Of a DNA stretch of 64,000 nucleotides, positions 45,020 to 54,303 are shown piece by piece (position 1 is the first letter of the stretch; every line of letters starts with the position of its first letter). The stretch comes from Bradyrhizobium glycinis. GTDB taxonomy: Bacteria; Pseudomonadota; Alphaproteobacteria; Rhizobiales; Xanthobacteraceae. The stretch covers positions 124,001 to 188,000 of the forward strand of contig NZ_JACCHQ010000014.1 in NCBI RefSeq assembly GCF_016031655.1, in the 5' to 3' direction. Position numbers and translations under genes: made by a program. Below the pieces are notes generated by a model. That model had not been told where the DNA came from. It saw nothing but the letters and a program-made list of their open reading frames with translations, and searched no databases.

Positions 45020-45481
45020 CAGCCGCGCAAATGGCGGCCGCTGGCTTATTCATGTATCAGGCTCCAGGCCGATAGGAGCGTTCTCGGATGCAAGAAAAGC
45101 TACTCGGCGATGTCCCCGGGGAATATCCTTCGTGCGAGCACCACCTTATTATGGCGTCGCGCTGACGGCAAGAATTCCAGGTGCGATCAAAGCGCCGTCG
45201 CAATTGGCATCATCCGCATTGAGGTGCCCTCCGCACGGGCTTACGTGTATCTACTTAGGGGGTTCTACCTAGGGAGAACATCTAAATTTTCCGGTTTGTT
45301 AGGAGCAGCCAATCTGCGGCCATCGGCCTTCGCAACATAGCTCAGCCACGCAGGTCCAGGCACCCAGTTTTACCGAGACGAGCCGCCATCGGACCGGCGT
45401 GTTGCGCGGGCAACTCGTGATCTGGGCCGTCAAATGGCAGACACTCTTCCAACCTACATTGTGCCTCGAGGAGGACCCGCA
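45020..45481. other. Intergenic region upstream of hemerythrin gene
   Basis: No gene supported. GAGGAGGACCCGCA at the right edge is the ribosome-binding site for the hemerythrin gene. Confidence 0.4.
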
Positions 45482-46066
45482 ATGATCGTGGATCTTTTGC
45501 TTCGAGAGCATCGCAACATCGACCTGCTTCTGGTCGTTCTTCAACGCGAATTGGAGATTTTTGAGAAAGGGATCCGTCCCGACTACGAGGTCATTCGTGC
45601 GATTATCAGCTATTTCGAGGTTTACCCCGAGGTGTATCATCATCCGCAGGAAGACTTAATCTTTGCCAAGCTCAAGGCTCGCGATCCGGAGGTAGCTACA
45701 ATCGTCGGCGACCTCGCCCTGGAACACCAGGAGGTCGTCGACCGTTTGCATCACTTCGCGCAAGCTATTGATGCCATCCTGGCGGACCGTGAAGTCCTTC
45801 GGGAAGGCGTCGGCAATATCGTACGGGACTTTATCGTACGCGAGCGGCACCACATCATGTGGGAAGAACGAGATTTCTTTCCCGCCGCCCTGAAGGCTCT
45901 CTCGGCTCAAGATTGGACCGAAATCGCTTCGGCTCTCACCGGTCATGGAGATCCGCTATTCAGCAAGACAGCAGCAGAGACTTCCGATGCACTAAGGGCA
46001 CATATTCTGCAACTCGCGCAAGAAGCTGACGCGGAACGTAGGTCGGTCGCGCTTTCGTCTGCCTAG
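45482..46066 (+). CDS. Hemerythrin HHE-domain protein
   Basis: The protein is 194 residues. The iron-binding His/Glu pattern is visible: LLREHRNIDLLL, VYHHPQEDLIFAKLKA, LEHQEVVDRLHHFA and RERHHIMWEERDFFPAAL. It is a four-helix bundle that binds a di-iron centre and may sense or buffer oxygen or nitric oxide in the cytoplasm. ATG 45482 with GAGGAGG upstream is preferred over the in-frame ATG 48 bp earlier. Lying next to a FixJ-type regulator, it fits a low-oxygen setting. Confidence 0.9.
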   Translation: MIVDLLLREHRNIDLLLVVLQRELEIFEKGIRPDYEVIRAIISYFEVYPEVYHHPQEDLIFAKLKARDPEVATIVGDLALEHQEVVDRLHHFAQAIDAILADREVLREGVGNIVRDFIVRERHHIMWEERDFFPAALKALSAQDWTEIASALTGHGDPLFSKTAAETSDALRAHILQLAQEADAERRSVALSSA

Positions 46067-46661
46067 GCCCGTAACCCGCGACACGGCGCCGCAATGGATG
46101 GGCGTTGTTGATTATTGCCGAAAGTCGACCCGATGCTCGTCCGAATGAGTAGGGATGCTCGCCGGCGTGCGTACGTCAGAACGGGTATGGGCCTGCTCGA
46201 CCAAGGGAGCAAGCGGCATAGCCGCGCTTTCCTGAGCTCTGGTTCGTCCACAATGTGACCGTCGGTCGCTTGCGCTCCCGATGGTCTCGATGGAGCCTTG
46301 AGGTCACAAAAATGCTCGGCTGATGTAGCCGCGATGGATGGGCTGAATGGAGCTGTCGGAACGTGTGCAAGTCGGACACTCTTCAAAGATGACACGAAAC
46401 CGCTGCGAATTGCCTCCCTGTTACCTGGCACGAACAATGCAAGTCCGGGCATGCCCAGGCTTCTCCTGCTGGGCATGTCCAGACGGCAATAAGGGCTGCC
46501 GCTGGAGACTAAGGTTAGCGGCGCGTGACATAGAGGGGAGCGCCTGCTCGCGCGGGACCACAAGCGGGCACCCCGTCGCGTCGCCGCTAACTTCTTGCGC
46601 TCGCACTAGGGACGTGCCCGACTGAAATGACGCGCGGATGAAAACCAGTAGGCAAAGGGGT
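46067..46661. other. Intergenic region without supported gene
   Basis: Several overlapping frames, none with motif or start signal. The spacer may contain a decayed gene. Confidence 0.35.
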
Positions 46662-47471
46662 ATGAAGAGAATGTCTGCAAGACGCGCCCTATGGTTTTGT
46701 CTCAGTCGATCTTTGATTTGGCTTGCGCTGTTGGCTGCCACGGGCAACAGTATTCGCGCGAACGACAGCGCTCTTATCGAAAGAGTCAAGTCAACGTGGC
46801 GAGCGCAAGACGGTGAATCGATAGAGCAAATTCTCTCCAACGTCTCCAAGGTGGCACAGTTCGTTCCCGGAACGTGGGGCGTCGCTCGAGGAATCGACCA
46901 CAATGAATATGTTTTCGTTTCGTGGACCAGGCATCGGGAGATTAAATCAGACGAACAGTACGTTATCACCTGGAGGATCGCGCTCGACGGAACGGTTGAA
47001 CTTACGTCGAACTACGCAAAGCCGATGGAATTGGGCTGGCGCGCCCTGGCGCTCTCGTTGATCGCCAGTGAAGTCTCAGATGGCGAAAAGGACGCAAATA
47101 TTCGCTTTCTTCATGATCCAGTCAACTTCAACTTCGTAACGACCATGCAAGGCCAGCTCGGCACTCTTCTGCGTAAGGGCCGCTGCACTATCGTTGAACC
47201 TGTTGGAGTGGACTACTTGCCGAAGCCGAATGACGAGTCGACAGAGAAAGGTGGTGTGTGGCGCGTTCTGCTTTTAGTGAACTGTGATATCCCAGGGCCT
47301 CGTTTTTTTACCTACAACGGGGTCATTACTTTCGAGAAGGGCGAAGGACAAGATTGGCAACCGCAATCCTCCCTTGCCAAGCGCATCGCGGCCTTTCCTC
47401 CTGGCTCCTGGTTCAATCGCATAGAGCCAAACAAACCGGAAGTGTCAGAGGGGCACAAAAGACTTCAGTAA
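46662..47471 (+). CDS. Exported protein of unknown function
   Basis: The protein is about 269 residues. An N-terminal signal (RRALWFCLSRSLIWLALLAATG) precedes a soluble domain: SIEQILSNVSKVAQFVPGTW, then EYVFVSWTRHREIKSDEQYV and ITWRIALDGTVELTSNYAKP. It has GRCTIVEPVGV with a lone Cys and a second Cys in LLVNCDIPGP. ATG 46662 follows AAAGGGGT. No family recognised. Lower GC than the neighbouring gibberellin genes suggests separate acquisition. Confidence 0.7.
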   Translation: MKRMSARRALWFCLSRSLIWLALLAATGNSIRANDSALIERVKSTWRAQDGESIEQILSNVSKVAQFVPGTWGVARGIDHNEYVFVSWTRHREIKSDEQYVITWRIALDGTVELTSNYAKPMELGWRALALSLIASEVSDGEKDANIRFLHDPVNFNFVTTMQGQLGTLLRKGRCTIVEPVGVDYLPKPNDESTEKGGVWRVLLLVNCDIPGPRFFTYNGVITFEKGEGQDWQPQSSLAKRIAAFPPGSWFNRIEPNKPEVSEGHKRLQ

Positions 47472-48344
47472 ATGGTCGCGTAGCGAGGGCCTGGTCAGAT
47501 CCGCCGATCTGCTGGGTGAGAATTTTGCATGCCGATGAGCCTCGCCGATCGATGAGCTTGCTTACCTCGAAAGGCTGTATCGTTCCGCGGGACGCGTCAA
47601 TAAACGGTCACTACCAAGCAAGAGCGGCCTCCCGTCGGGGCGTCTGCGTCATGAGCAATCTATTCAGCTGTCGGAGCGAGGCTCCCCCCACCAGGTGCAG
47701 CGTGCCAATGCGAAACGCCATGACGTCATCGGCGTCAACCACCAACTCGGCTCGCGACACGAAAGAAGGCTGCTGGTTTTGCGGCGTTTGCGCAAATGGA
47801 GATACCGACCCATTTACGCGGCGAGCGTGAGCTGAACTCCTTGGCGTCTTTCTCCAAACCGGTCCCAGGAAGTCGGACCAGACTTGTTTCGAACATTGGA
47901 GTCTTCGTGACGAGGTCCATGGCGGCATGTCATCGGCTCCTCGGAATGTCGGAAGCCTCTGTCTGGCTAATGCAAGGCGCCACTAAGCGCAGCAAGGTCG
48001 CTGCGCCACGCCTGACTCCGCTCGACCGCCGAACACTCACGCTTTTTTATCGTCGAGAAACGGCGTTGGAGGGTTCGGATGTCTCCTGCATCGCTAGTTC
48101 GAGCGGTGGGGATCTCTTCGTTAGGTTGAGACGGTGCGGTGAGCGGCCCACCGAGAAAGACCGGAAACGCTCAAAGGATACCGAGGCACGCACACGGCAA
48201 GAAATCGCTTGAACCTCACGCTGCGTCAGGTCGTAGGTAGGAGATCACGATCAAGCTTTCACAAAGCACTCGTGGAACGATGCCGGCTCAACGGGGCCCG
48301 ATCGTGCGTAAACATGGATCAAGAGCGAAAGGTTTATTGCCGGG
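47472..48344. other. 0.9 kb without supported gene
   Basis: On the minus strand, MDLVTKTPMFETSLVRLPGT (47920 down) and KWVGISICANAAKPAAFFRV read well. They switch frame to AELVVDADDVMAFRIGTLHL near 47735, suggesting a broken small gene. No family is recognised. Confidence 0.35.
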
Positions 48345-49070
48345 ATGAAACACCGCGTAATGGAGGTCGCATTGCTGGCGGTCATCACATCTCCGGTTTG
48401 CGCCGCGACACTCAGCGGCGCTCCGCGTATCATCGACGGCAATACGATCGAGATCGAGCAAACCTCAGTTCGGCTCTCAGGCATCGAAGCACCTGAGACT
48501 GATCAGATTTGCCTCGACGCCCGCGGCGGCAAATGGGCCTGCGGCGTAGCTGCTCGCGAGGAGCTTATAAGGCATTCGAACGGGCGAGTGTGGGACTGTC
48601 ATACCACAGGAGTTGATAAGTACGGGAGGTCACTCGGCAGGTGCTTCATCGAAGGCGAGGATGTCAACGCCTGGATGGTACGCTCGGGCTGGGCACTATC
48701 ATGGGGTCTATCTAAACCGAGCTACGCTTTATCCGAGTTGATGGCGAGTACAGCCCTTGCGGGGCTGTGGTCGGGGGCGTTCATCGCGCCTTGGGATTGG
48801 CGTCGCCGCAACAGGTGGACGATCATCGTCGGCGCAAGTTCCGTTCCGGTCGACGCTCGGCAGCTCCTGCTCGGACCCGCTCTGCTATCGGACCCGCCGT
48901 CGCCCGAGTGCCTGATAAAAGGCGCCCTGGACCGCAACGGCGATCGCATTTATCACCTGCCCGAACAACCAAGTTACGGACAAATCGACATGGCGGAGAA
49001 GCCGGGTGGGCGCTGGTTATGCAGCGAAGCGGAAGCCGCGGCCACCGGGTGGCGTAAAGCCGCGCGATGA
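48345..49070 (+). CDS. Secreted thermonuclease-family (SNase-like) protein
   Basis: The protein is 241 residues. A signal peptide (VALLAVITSPVCA) precedes the OB-fold nuclease core: RIIDGNTIEIEQTSVRLSGI, then EAPETDQICLD and VDKYGRSLGRCFIEGEDVNA followed by WMVRSGWAL. The Arg/Glu catalytic arrangement of staphylococcal nuclease is only partly kept (the RLxGIxAPE block is present). The C-terminal region has CLIKGALDRNGDRIYHLPEQ, typical of rhizobial members. It is followed 11 bp later by a carbonic anhydrase gene with a proper ribosome-binding site, so the two are likely co-transcribed. Confidence 0.82.
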   Translation: MKHRVMEVALLAVITSPVCAATLSGAPRIIDGNTIEIEQTSVRLSGIEAPETDQICLDARGGKWACGVAAREELIRHSNGRVWDCHTTGVDKYGRSLGRCFIEGEDVNAWMVRSGWALSWGLSKPSYALSELMASTALAGLWSGAFIAPWDWRRRNRWTIIVGASSVPVDARQLLLGPALLSDPPSPECLIKGALDRNGDRIYHLPEQPSYGQIDMAEKPGGRWLCSEAEAAATGWRKAAR

Positions 49071-49081
49071 GGTGACATGCA

Positions 49082-49801
49082 ATGTCCTACACAACCAACA
49101 TCGCGCCTTCGCGGCGCTCACTATTGCGCTTCGCTATTTCGGCGGCTTGCCTACGGCTTGGCAACAACTTTGTCGATGCTAAGGAAACAAGCGCGCCGCC
49201 CAAGCCTGGTAACGTGCTCTCGCCGGATGCTGCGCTGAAGCGGCTGATGGAAGGGAACAATCGCTATGTCCAGAGCGCATCACGAAGTGATAACTTCAAA
49301 CGCGAGCGCCAGGTTTTGGTCGATGGGCAAAATCCATATGCGGCGGTTCTGAGTTGTGCCGATTCACGTGTGGCGCCTGAACTTGTCTTCGACAGCGGAC
49401 TTGGCGATCTATTCGTCTGCCGGCTAGCCGGCAACTTCGCCAACGATGACACGCTCGCCAGTATGGAATATGCCGTCTCCGTGCTGAACACGCCGTTGAT
49501 CCTGGTACTTGGCCATGATCATTGCGGTGCAATAGACGCCACGATCAAGTCACTCCATGAGGGTAGGCCGCCGCCGGGCCACATTCCATCCCTCGTTGCT
49601 GCTCTTGCACCGGCAGTGAAAGAACCTCTCCAGCAAAGCGGTGACACGTTCGCCGATGCGATCCGACAAAATGTATTCGATAACGTCACCAAGCTCAAAT
49701 CGACCGGGCCGATTCTGAACGCAGCGGTTGAGCGGAGCAGACTGAAGGTCGTCGGGGGCCTGTATCGTCTCGACACCGGCAGGGTCGATCTGCTGGGCTG
49801 A
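49082..49801 (+). CDS. Periplasmic beta-carbonic anhydrase with Tat signal
   Basis: The protein is 239 residues. A twin-arginine signal (SRRSLLRFAISAACL) is at residues 10-24. The zinc site is intact: C92, D94 and R96 in SCADSR, and H145 with C148 in GHDHCGA. Beta-carbonic anhydrases interconvert CO2 and bicarbonate; export to the periplasm suggests supply of bicarbonate or pH control outside the cytoplasm. Ribosome-binding site GAGGTGACATGCA. Confidence 0.92.
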   Translation: MSYTTNIAPSRRSLLRFAISAACLRLGNNFVDAKETSAPPKPGNVLSPDAALKRLMEGNNRYVQSASRSDNFKRERQVLVDGQNPYAAVLSCADSRVAPELVFDSGLGDLFVCRLAGNFANDDTLASMEYAVSVLNTPLILVLGHDHCGAIDATIKSLHEGRPPPGHIPSLVAALAPAVKEPLQQSGDTFADAIRQNVFDNVTKLKSTGPILNAAVERSRLKVVGGLYRLDTGRVDLLG

Positions 49802-50278
49802 CGCTGGCGTCGTCGCGCGGCCGGCTAAAAGTTTGCTGCCTGATACAGGGCTTCGGTCGAGTTTAGCGCAATTCGTGCGTCTATCGGCGGCATCAAAGGT
49901 AGCGAATACAATCCGCTCCAGAATTGTCAAAGCTTCGGGACCTTTGGTATCCGCGGCCTCTTAATTCTTATTCTATTCTACGTACTGATGATGGCAACGC
50001 GCGGTCCGCACAAAGAAACGACACATACCGGCGCCGAAAGCATTCATAGTTTCACGTTGAGGCGCTAGGCCGACAAAGGAGGCTCTAGCGGCAGATGGCA
50101 GTACGAGCCAGGTTAGGGCCGGTATAGTCATTAAGCAGCTGGCCGCCCAATGTCGGCTCTACTCCTACAGCGGAGAGAAAGTAGACATCTCCCGAAGTCG
50201 CTGGAGGGGCCCAAACCAGCAGTAACGGCTTGGACGCTTCCGCTGAAGCAGAACGCAGGTCGGGGATCTGGGCCCGCA
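49802..50278. other. Intergenic region with a membrane-like fragment
   Basis: On the plus strand at 49870-49990 the text GTFGIRGLLILILFYVLMMA is hydrophobic and preceded by IGGIKGSEYNPLQNCQ, but there is no start or length for a gene. Not assigned. Confidence 0.35.
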
Positions 50279-51523
50279 TCAATCTGCTATGGTCGCGCGG
50301 GCTAAATTGACCGTTGCCCGCATCGGCTGCGGTACCCCATACATGCATGAGCGCCAGAGCCACTCGACAGGACCGAACCGATAGCGGCGCAGCCACCACA
50401 CGCTGAACACCACCTGCGCGAGATACACGAAAATGCCGATCGCCAGTGTCGCGGCGACGCCGAGGCGCCCAAACTGGCCTAGACCATAGCCGTAGAAGAT
50501 CCAGCCGCAGATCACAGATTGCGCCAGATAGTTCGTGAGCGCCATGCGGCCAAGGGGCGCGGCCCAGCCCAGCATCCTCTGCCCGCCCGAGAGGTTCACA
50601 GCGGCGATGACTGCGGCCGCATAACTCAAGGCCAACACGACCGTCCCCAGCTGTTGCACTGGAAAATGCGCGCGCCCGAGCGACGGCCAATTGAAGAGCT
50701 GTTGTCCTGCTGCCGCGACACTCAATCCGCCGCCAAGAAGAACGCCAAAGATTGCGGCGACGAACAAGAGGCGCCTGTTCGCCGTTGCCCGACGCAGAAC
50801 CCCGCTGCGCCACACCAAGGCGCCGACCAGGAACAGTGCGACAGTGCACGGAAAGGCTATGACGTGCAGCGGAAAAATCGCCCGTATCTCACGGATCCGA
50901 AACGCGAGCACATCGAAGAATCCGCCCGTGCCGTAGGCGCGCGTCGCGTCCTCGGCAAGAGCGGCCATCTCGGCTGCCCGCGGCACGGGCACGATCGGCA
51001 GCAACAGCAGCATGGTCAAGTAGAGCCCCAGGAGCAGCAGGGCTGCACCCGCGATGAGCCACCGCGCGCCGCCGAGGAAGGGCAGCACCACGAAGCCTGC
51101 CAGGGCATATTCGACGAGAATGTCGCCGTCCCAGATCAAATAGAGATGAACCAGGCCAATCGCCAGCAACACCATCAGCCTACGCACGAGCAAGATCATG
51201 CGCCGTGCATTGCTGGCAAGCCGCTCAAATTGGATGGCAAGGCCGGCGCCGAACAGCAGCGAGAACAGCGTAAGCGCCTTGGCGCCGATGGCCACCGTCA
51301 GCAGAGCCTCGAGCGCCCGGTCGAGCCGCGCCGGCTCCGCATTCGGCAAGAACGCCGCGAAGATGGAGACGCGAAATGCGATCACGATGTTCATGGCGAG
51401 CACGCCGAACAGGGCCAAGCCACGCAAGACGTCAATCGCCTCGAGCCGCTCCGACGAGCTCATGGGCTTTGGAGGCGCGTCACTCGCCGGCGCCGTTCGC
51501 GAGCCGATGCTTCCGCCGGTCAT
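50279..51523 (-). CDS. DUF418 multi-pass membrane protein
   Basis: The protein is 414 residues with about ten membrane helices. The N-terminal RLEAIDVLRGLALFGVLAMN and the C-terminal GRMALTNYLAQSVICGWIF with WLRRYRFGPVEWLWRS are the DUF418 signatures. The family resembles acyltransferase-type membrane proteins and is often tied to lipid or cell-surface modification, without a defined substrate. Monocistronic. Confidence 0.9.
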   Translation of the reverse strand: MTGGSIGSRTAPASDAPPKPMSSSERLEAIDVLRGLALFGVLAMNIVIAFRVSIFAAFLPNAEPARLDRALEALLTVAIGAKALTLFSLLFGAGLAIQFERLASNARRMILLVRRLMVLLAIGLVHLYLIWDGDILVEYALAGFVVLPFLGGARWLIAGAALLLLGLYLTMLLLLPIVPVPRAAEMAALAEDATRAYGTGGFFDVLAFRIREIRAIFPLHVIAFPCTVALFLVGALVWRSGVLRRATANRRLLFVAAIFGVLLGGGLSVAAAGQQLFNWPSLGRAHFPVQQLGTVVLALSYAAAVIAAVNLSGGQRMLGWAAPLGRMALTNYLAQSVICGWIFYGYGLGQFGRLGVAATLAIGIFVYLAQVVFSVWWLRRYRFGPVEWLWRSCMYGVPQPMRATVNLARATIAD

Positions 51524-53291
51524 TGCAGGATTCCCCGTTTCCGATGGAGAGATTTAGAACGCCGTCTCGTAGCGCATCAAACTACCTGAATTGGGGGGTG
51601 AATCGAACCCTGACTACACTTGATCTTCGGGTTGCCGTGACCTGATTTCAGTATCGTTCGGTAAATCGACCAGATGATCAAACGCGGCAATCTCTGTTAC
51701 CACGGAGCAGTATCTATGGTATTGTGACTTTCGACGTTTGAACGATCCGCTGGAAGGACTCGTCAACCAGACCTCTCCGCAATTAGCCCAGATTGAAATT
51801 TGTCCTTTAGCGACACAACCACAACGAACTAATGTGGGCGTTGCGTTGCCACGAGTACGGCCATCCAACCGATGACGAAGTCCTGGGGATTTGTAACCAC
51901 AACGTCCGCCAGCAAGCGTTTGATAGACAAGCTTGGACGCTATGGGGGTGAAGAATTCCTTTGTGGTGATGTCAGGTATCTCGAAGACAAAGCCAGCTTG
52001 GCTTTAGATGGGATGCGGGTGGCGGTAGCGGATTCGGCTTGGAATTCAGATGTCCGAGGAGTCGCGGGTCACGGTCTCCGCGGGAGGCGCGCAAGCTTCG
52101 GGGCAAATGATGCGCCCGCAGACGTTTAGCCCGTGCAGACGCATCGCTGTACAACGCGAAGAATGCTGGTCGAAATAGAGTCGTTGGCGAATGCCCCCTG
52201 GCGAGCCAAGCTCGCGCAGCATTTCCACAGCGATCAAATTGATTGTAGCGGGACACGTCAAAGTCAGGGATCGTCGTGCTCTAAGTGCTGTTCTGGCGCA
52301 TCGACGCAAGCTGTTGGTTAACCTATAGGCAGTATCTGGTCTCAATCCGGCAAGCTCTTGCGAGCGTTCTGAGCGAGATTGAGGTAGTCGAGCAGGTCTT
52401 AGCGAGTTGAAGCCTCCGCCCCGGGTTTTTACTGCAGAACGAATGCGGCTGAATCGATACATGGGGTGCGCAGGCAAGAACTAGCCGATGCGCGAATTAA
52501 GCTGCGCCTTACTCTAGAGGCACCATGCTTTTGCGTAAGCGAGTTCCGGGATTCGACGGACCACGGTTTGGGTCGTGTCGTCGCTCTTCTGGTCGTGCGC
52601 ATCAAGAGTAGCGGTCGGGCGTCGATCGAGATGAAAGCAGAAGCCCGAAGAATGATTTCGGACGAGCAGTGAGATCGCCGCTTCGACCGTGTCGAGATAA
52701 GCGCGACAGATCTGCCATTCCGCGATCGCCGGTGGGTTCGCCCAACGTTGCAACGTGGCGCCAACTCCCGGTGCTCGAAGGAGCCGATGCATCCTGGGTT
52801 CCGGCACAGCGTCATTGTCCAAGAAGTACGGCGACGGCGGATCCTGGCGAGCGGCCTTGAAGGCCGCTCGCGAGCGTGCGGATCGGCGCTGTTCTGCATC
52901 CAGCCGTGCTTGCTGCAGTCGCGTATGGCGCCAGCTTTCCATTAGAACGTCGCCGACGCCTGGTGTCCAGCCGGAGCCTGCATGCAGAGATGGTTGGTGG
53001 ACATTGCCGGGCTATCGGAGATGCTTTGCGAGCGCGCGGCCTGCTGATCCCACGACATATCGTTGATGGCGACCTTTTCTACTTCGGTAGCGAGCTCGAC
53101 CTTGGCCGGAGGCGGCTGCGCACCCCGTTGGACTCGCCGGCAGCGAGATCGGCGAGTTCAACGTAGACTTAATCGCGGCTATTGAATTTACCCGCTTTGG
53201 ATATTTGGGCGCTTGCCCTACCCTACTTGATAAAGATTGTCGAAGACACCTTCGCGAAGAAGGAGCCAATCGGCGAGTGCCAAGGCCTTGC
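51524..53291. other. 1.8 kb gene-poor region with fragments
   Basis: Apart from the diguanylate cyclase fragment (51908-52035), minus-strand frames near 52046-52477 (LRELGSPGGIRQRLYFDQHS) and plus-strand text near 52970-53120 (HAEMVGGHCRAIGDALRARG) are protein-like but have no recognised family and frequent frame changes. The region looks like decayed accessory DNA next to the effector gene. Confidence 0.4.
51908..52035 (+). pseudogene. Diguanylate cyclase GGDEF-domain fragment
   Basis: RLIDKLGRYGGEEFLCG, followed by a spacer and MRVAVADS, is the active-site loop of a GGDEF domain (here GGEEF). The upstream metal-binding strand and the downstream half are missing. It is too short to be functional. 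Confidence 0.6.
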
Positions 53292-54065
53292 TCACCGTAT
53301 CTTTTGGGTAGAGATCGTCGAGAGATGCAGTCGGTTGGGGTCCCTGTAACGATCGGCGAGGCTGTAGAATAATTCGTCTATCTCGCCTGATCGCACATTA
53401 AATTCTCCATAGTTTGGATCGAACAGCGTGGTCGTTCCATCCGACGCCGCCGTTGCAACTGAGTGTCGGCCACCTTCGGCGAAACGTAAGCTAAGGATAT
53501 GCCTCGACCCGTCAGCGGTGATTTTTTCGAACATGCGCGAGATGCTTGTAGGGTCATCGAACCTATATTCCTTCTCCTTTCCGGCTGGATTCAAACCGAT
53601 TTCCCGCAATACTGCATTTATTGCCTGCAGGGTGGCCGATTTCACACCTTCGCTTCGCAAGTCAGCCCGGAGGTCCGCATACTGCTGCTGCCGGTCAGCC
53701 GCGTCGCTGTGCCCTTGCGATCCGGGTCTTAGCGCATTTATCCGGGATCTCGGACTGTAACGGAGATTACCAAGCCACTCGCCAGTCAACCCAAGGCAGA
53801 TTCCGTCTACATTCGCCTGCTCCAATTCGCCTGTACGGTATTCGAACAAGGGGCGGCTTGGCCTCGCTGCAGAGGATGCACCGGGGTTGTCTGGATCCGA
53901 GGTATGTGGCGTGCTAACGCAGCATCCCATCCTGTCAAGCACTGAGGGGCTCCTCCGCAGCGCGAGATTCGCCAGCGTTTCCGCAAAGCCGTCGCTGTCT
54001 CCTGACTGACTCGGTTCGTAGCCTAGGCTGGAGTATTGGGATGGGTTACTGATTCGATTATCCAT
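53292..54065 (-). CDS. nopT: Type III effector NopT, YopT/AvrPphB-family cysteine protease
   Basis: The protein is 257 residues. The papain-like triad is complete: C90 in VDGICLGLTGEWL, H201 in GGRHSVATAA and D216 in TLFDPNYGEF. Residues 44-49 read DRMGCC. In NopT the protease cuts itself in this place (after Met), exposing a Gly-Cys-Cys N-terminus that is then myristoylated and palmitoylated in the plant cell. The Ser-rich N-terminus without a Sec signal fits type III secretion. A tts box-like sequence lies about 55-80 bp upstream. GC is lower than in the adjoining gibberellin operon, a sign of separate origin. Confidence 0.92.
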   Translation of the reverse strand: MDNRISNPSQYSSLGYEPSQSGDSDGFAETLANLALRRSPSVLDRMGCCVSTPHTSDPDNPGASSAARPSRPLFEYRTGELEQANVDGICLGLTGEWLGNLRYSPRSRINALRPGSQGHSDAADRQQQYADLRADLRSEGVKSATLQAINAVLREIGLNPAGKEKEYRFDDPTSISRMFEKITADGSRHILSLRFAEGGRHSVATAASDGTTTLFDPNYGEFNVRSGEIDELFYSLADRYRDPNRLHLSTISTQKIR

Positions 54066-54117
54066 GGCGCCTCATGTTTTCTTTCGTCACGTGCCGCTTC
54101 TGATCCGGTTGCGAACG

Positions 54118-54147
54118 ATACGCGAAGCGCCTGACGATAAGCTGACC
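54118..54147 (-). promoter_or_regulatory. tts box (TtsI-binding promoter element)
   Basis: On the minus strand the sequence GTCAGCTTATCGTCAG is followed by GCGCTTCGCG. The first block matches the conserved GTCAGCTT-N-TCG half of rhizobial tts boxes; the second half is poorer. The position, about 55-80 bp before the nopT start and in the right orientation, supports regulation by TtsI downstream of flavonoid/NodD signalling. Confidence 0.7.
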
Positions 54148-54303
54148 GGGGGATGACGTGCCCGGCGTCGTTCGGCGATGTAGCACGAGGTCAATATAGT
54201 CCTCCTTGCGCCGGCCTCAGTCGTCGCATCGGGCGACGGCGTTGGTCGGATAGGACCTACGGCAGCGCGCGCATGCCGCGGACTCCCGCGCGTTCAGGCC
54301 GGC

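Noticed and set aside
50519..51589. Long plus-strand frame opposite the DUF418 gene
   Set aside because: It is the complement of a clear membrane-protein gene; the translation is Gln/Arg/His-rich without motif.
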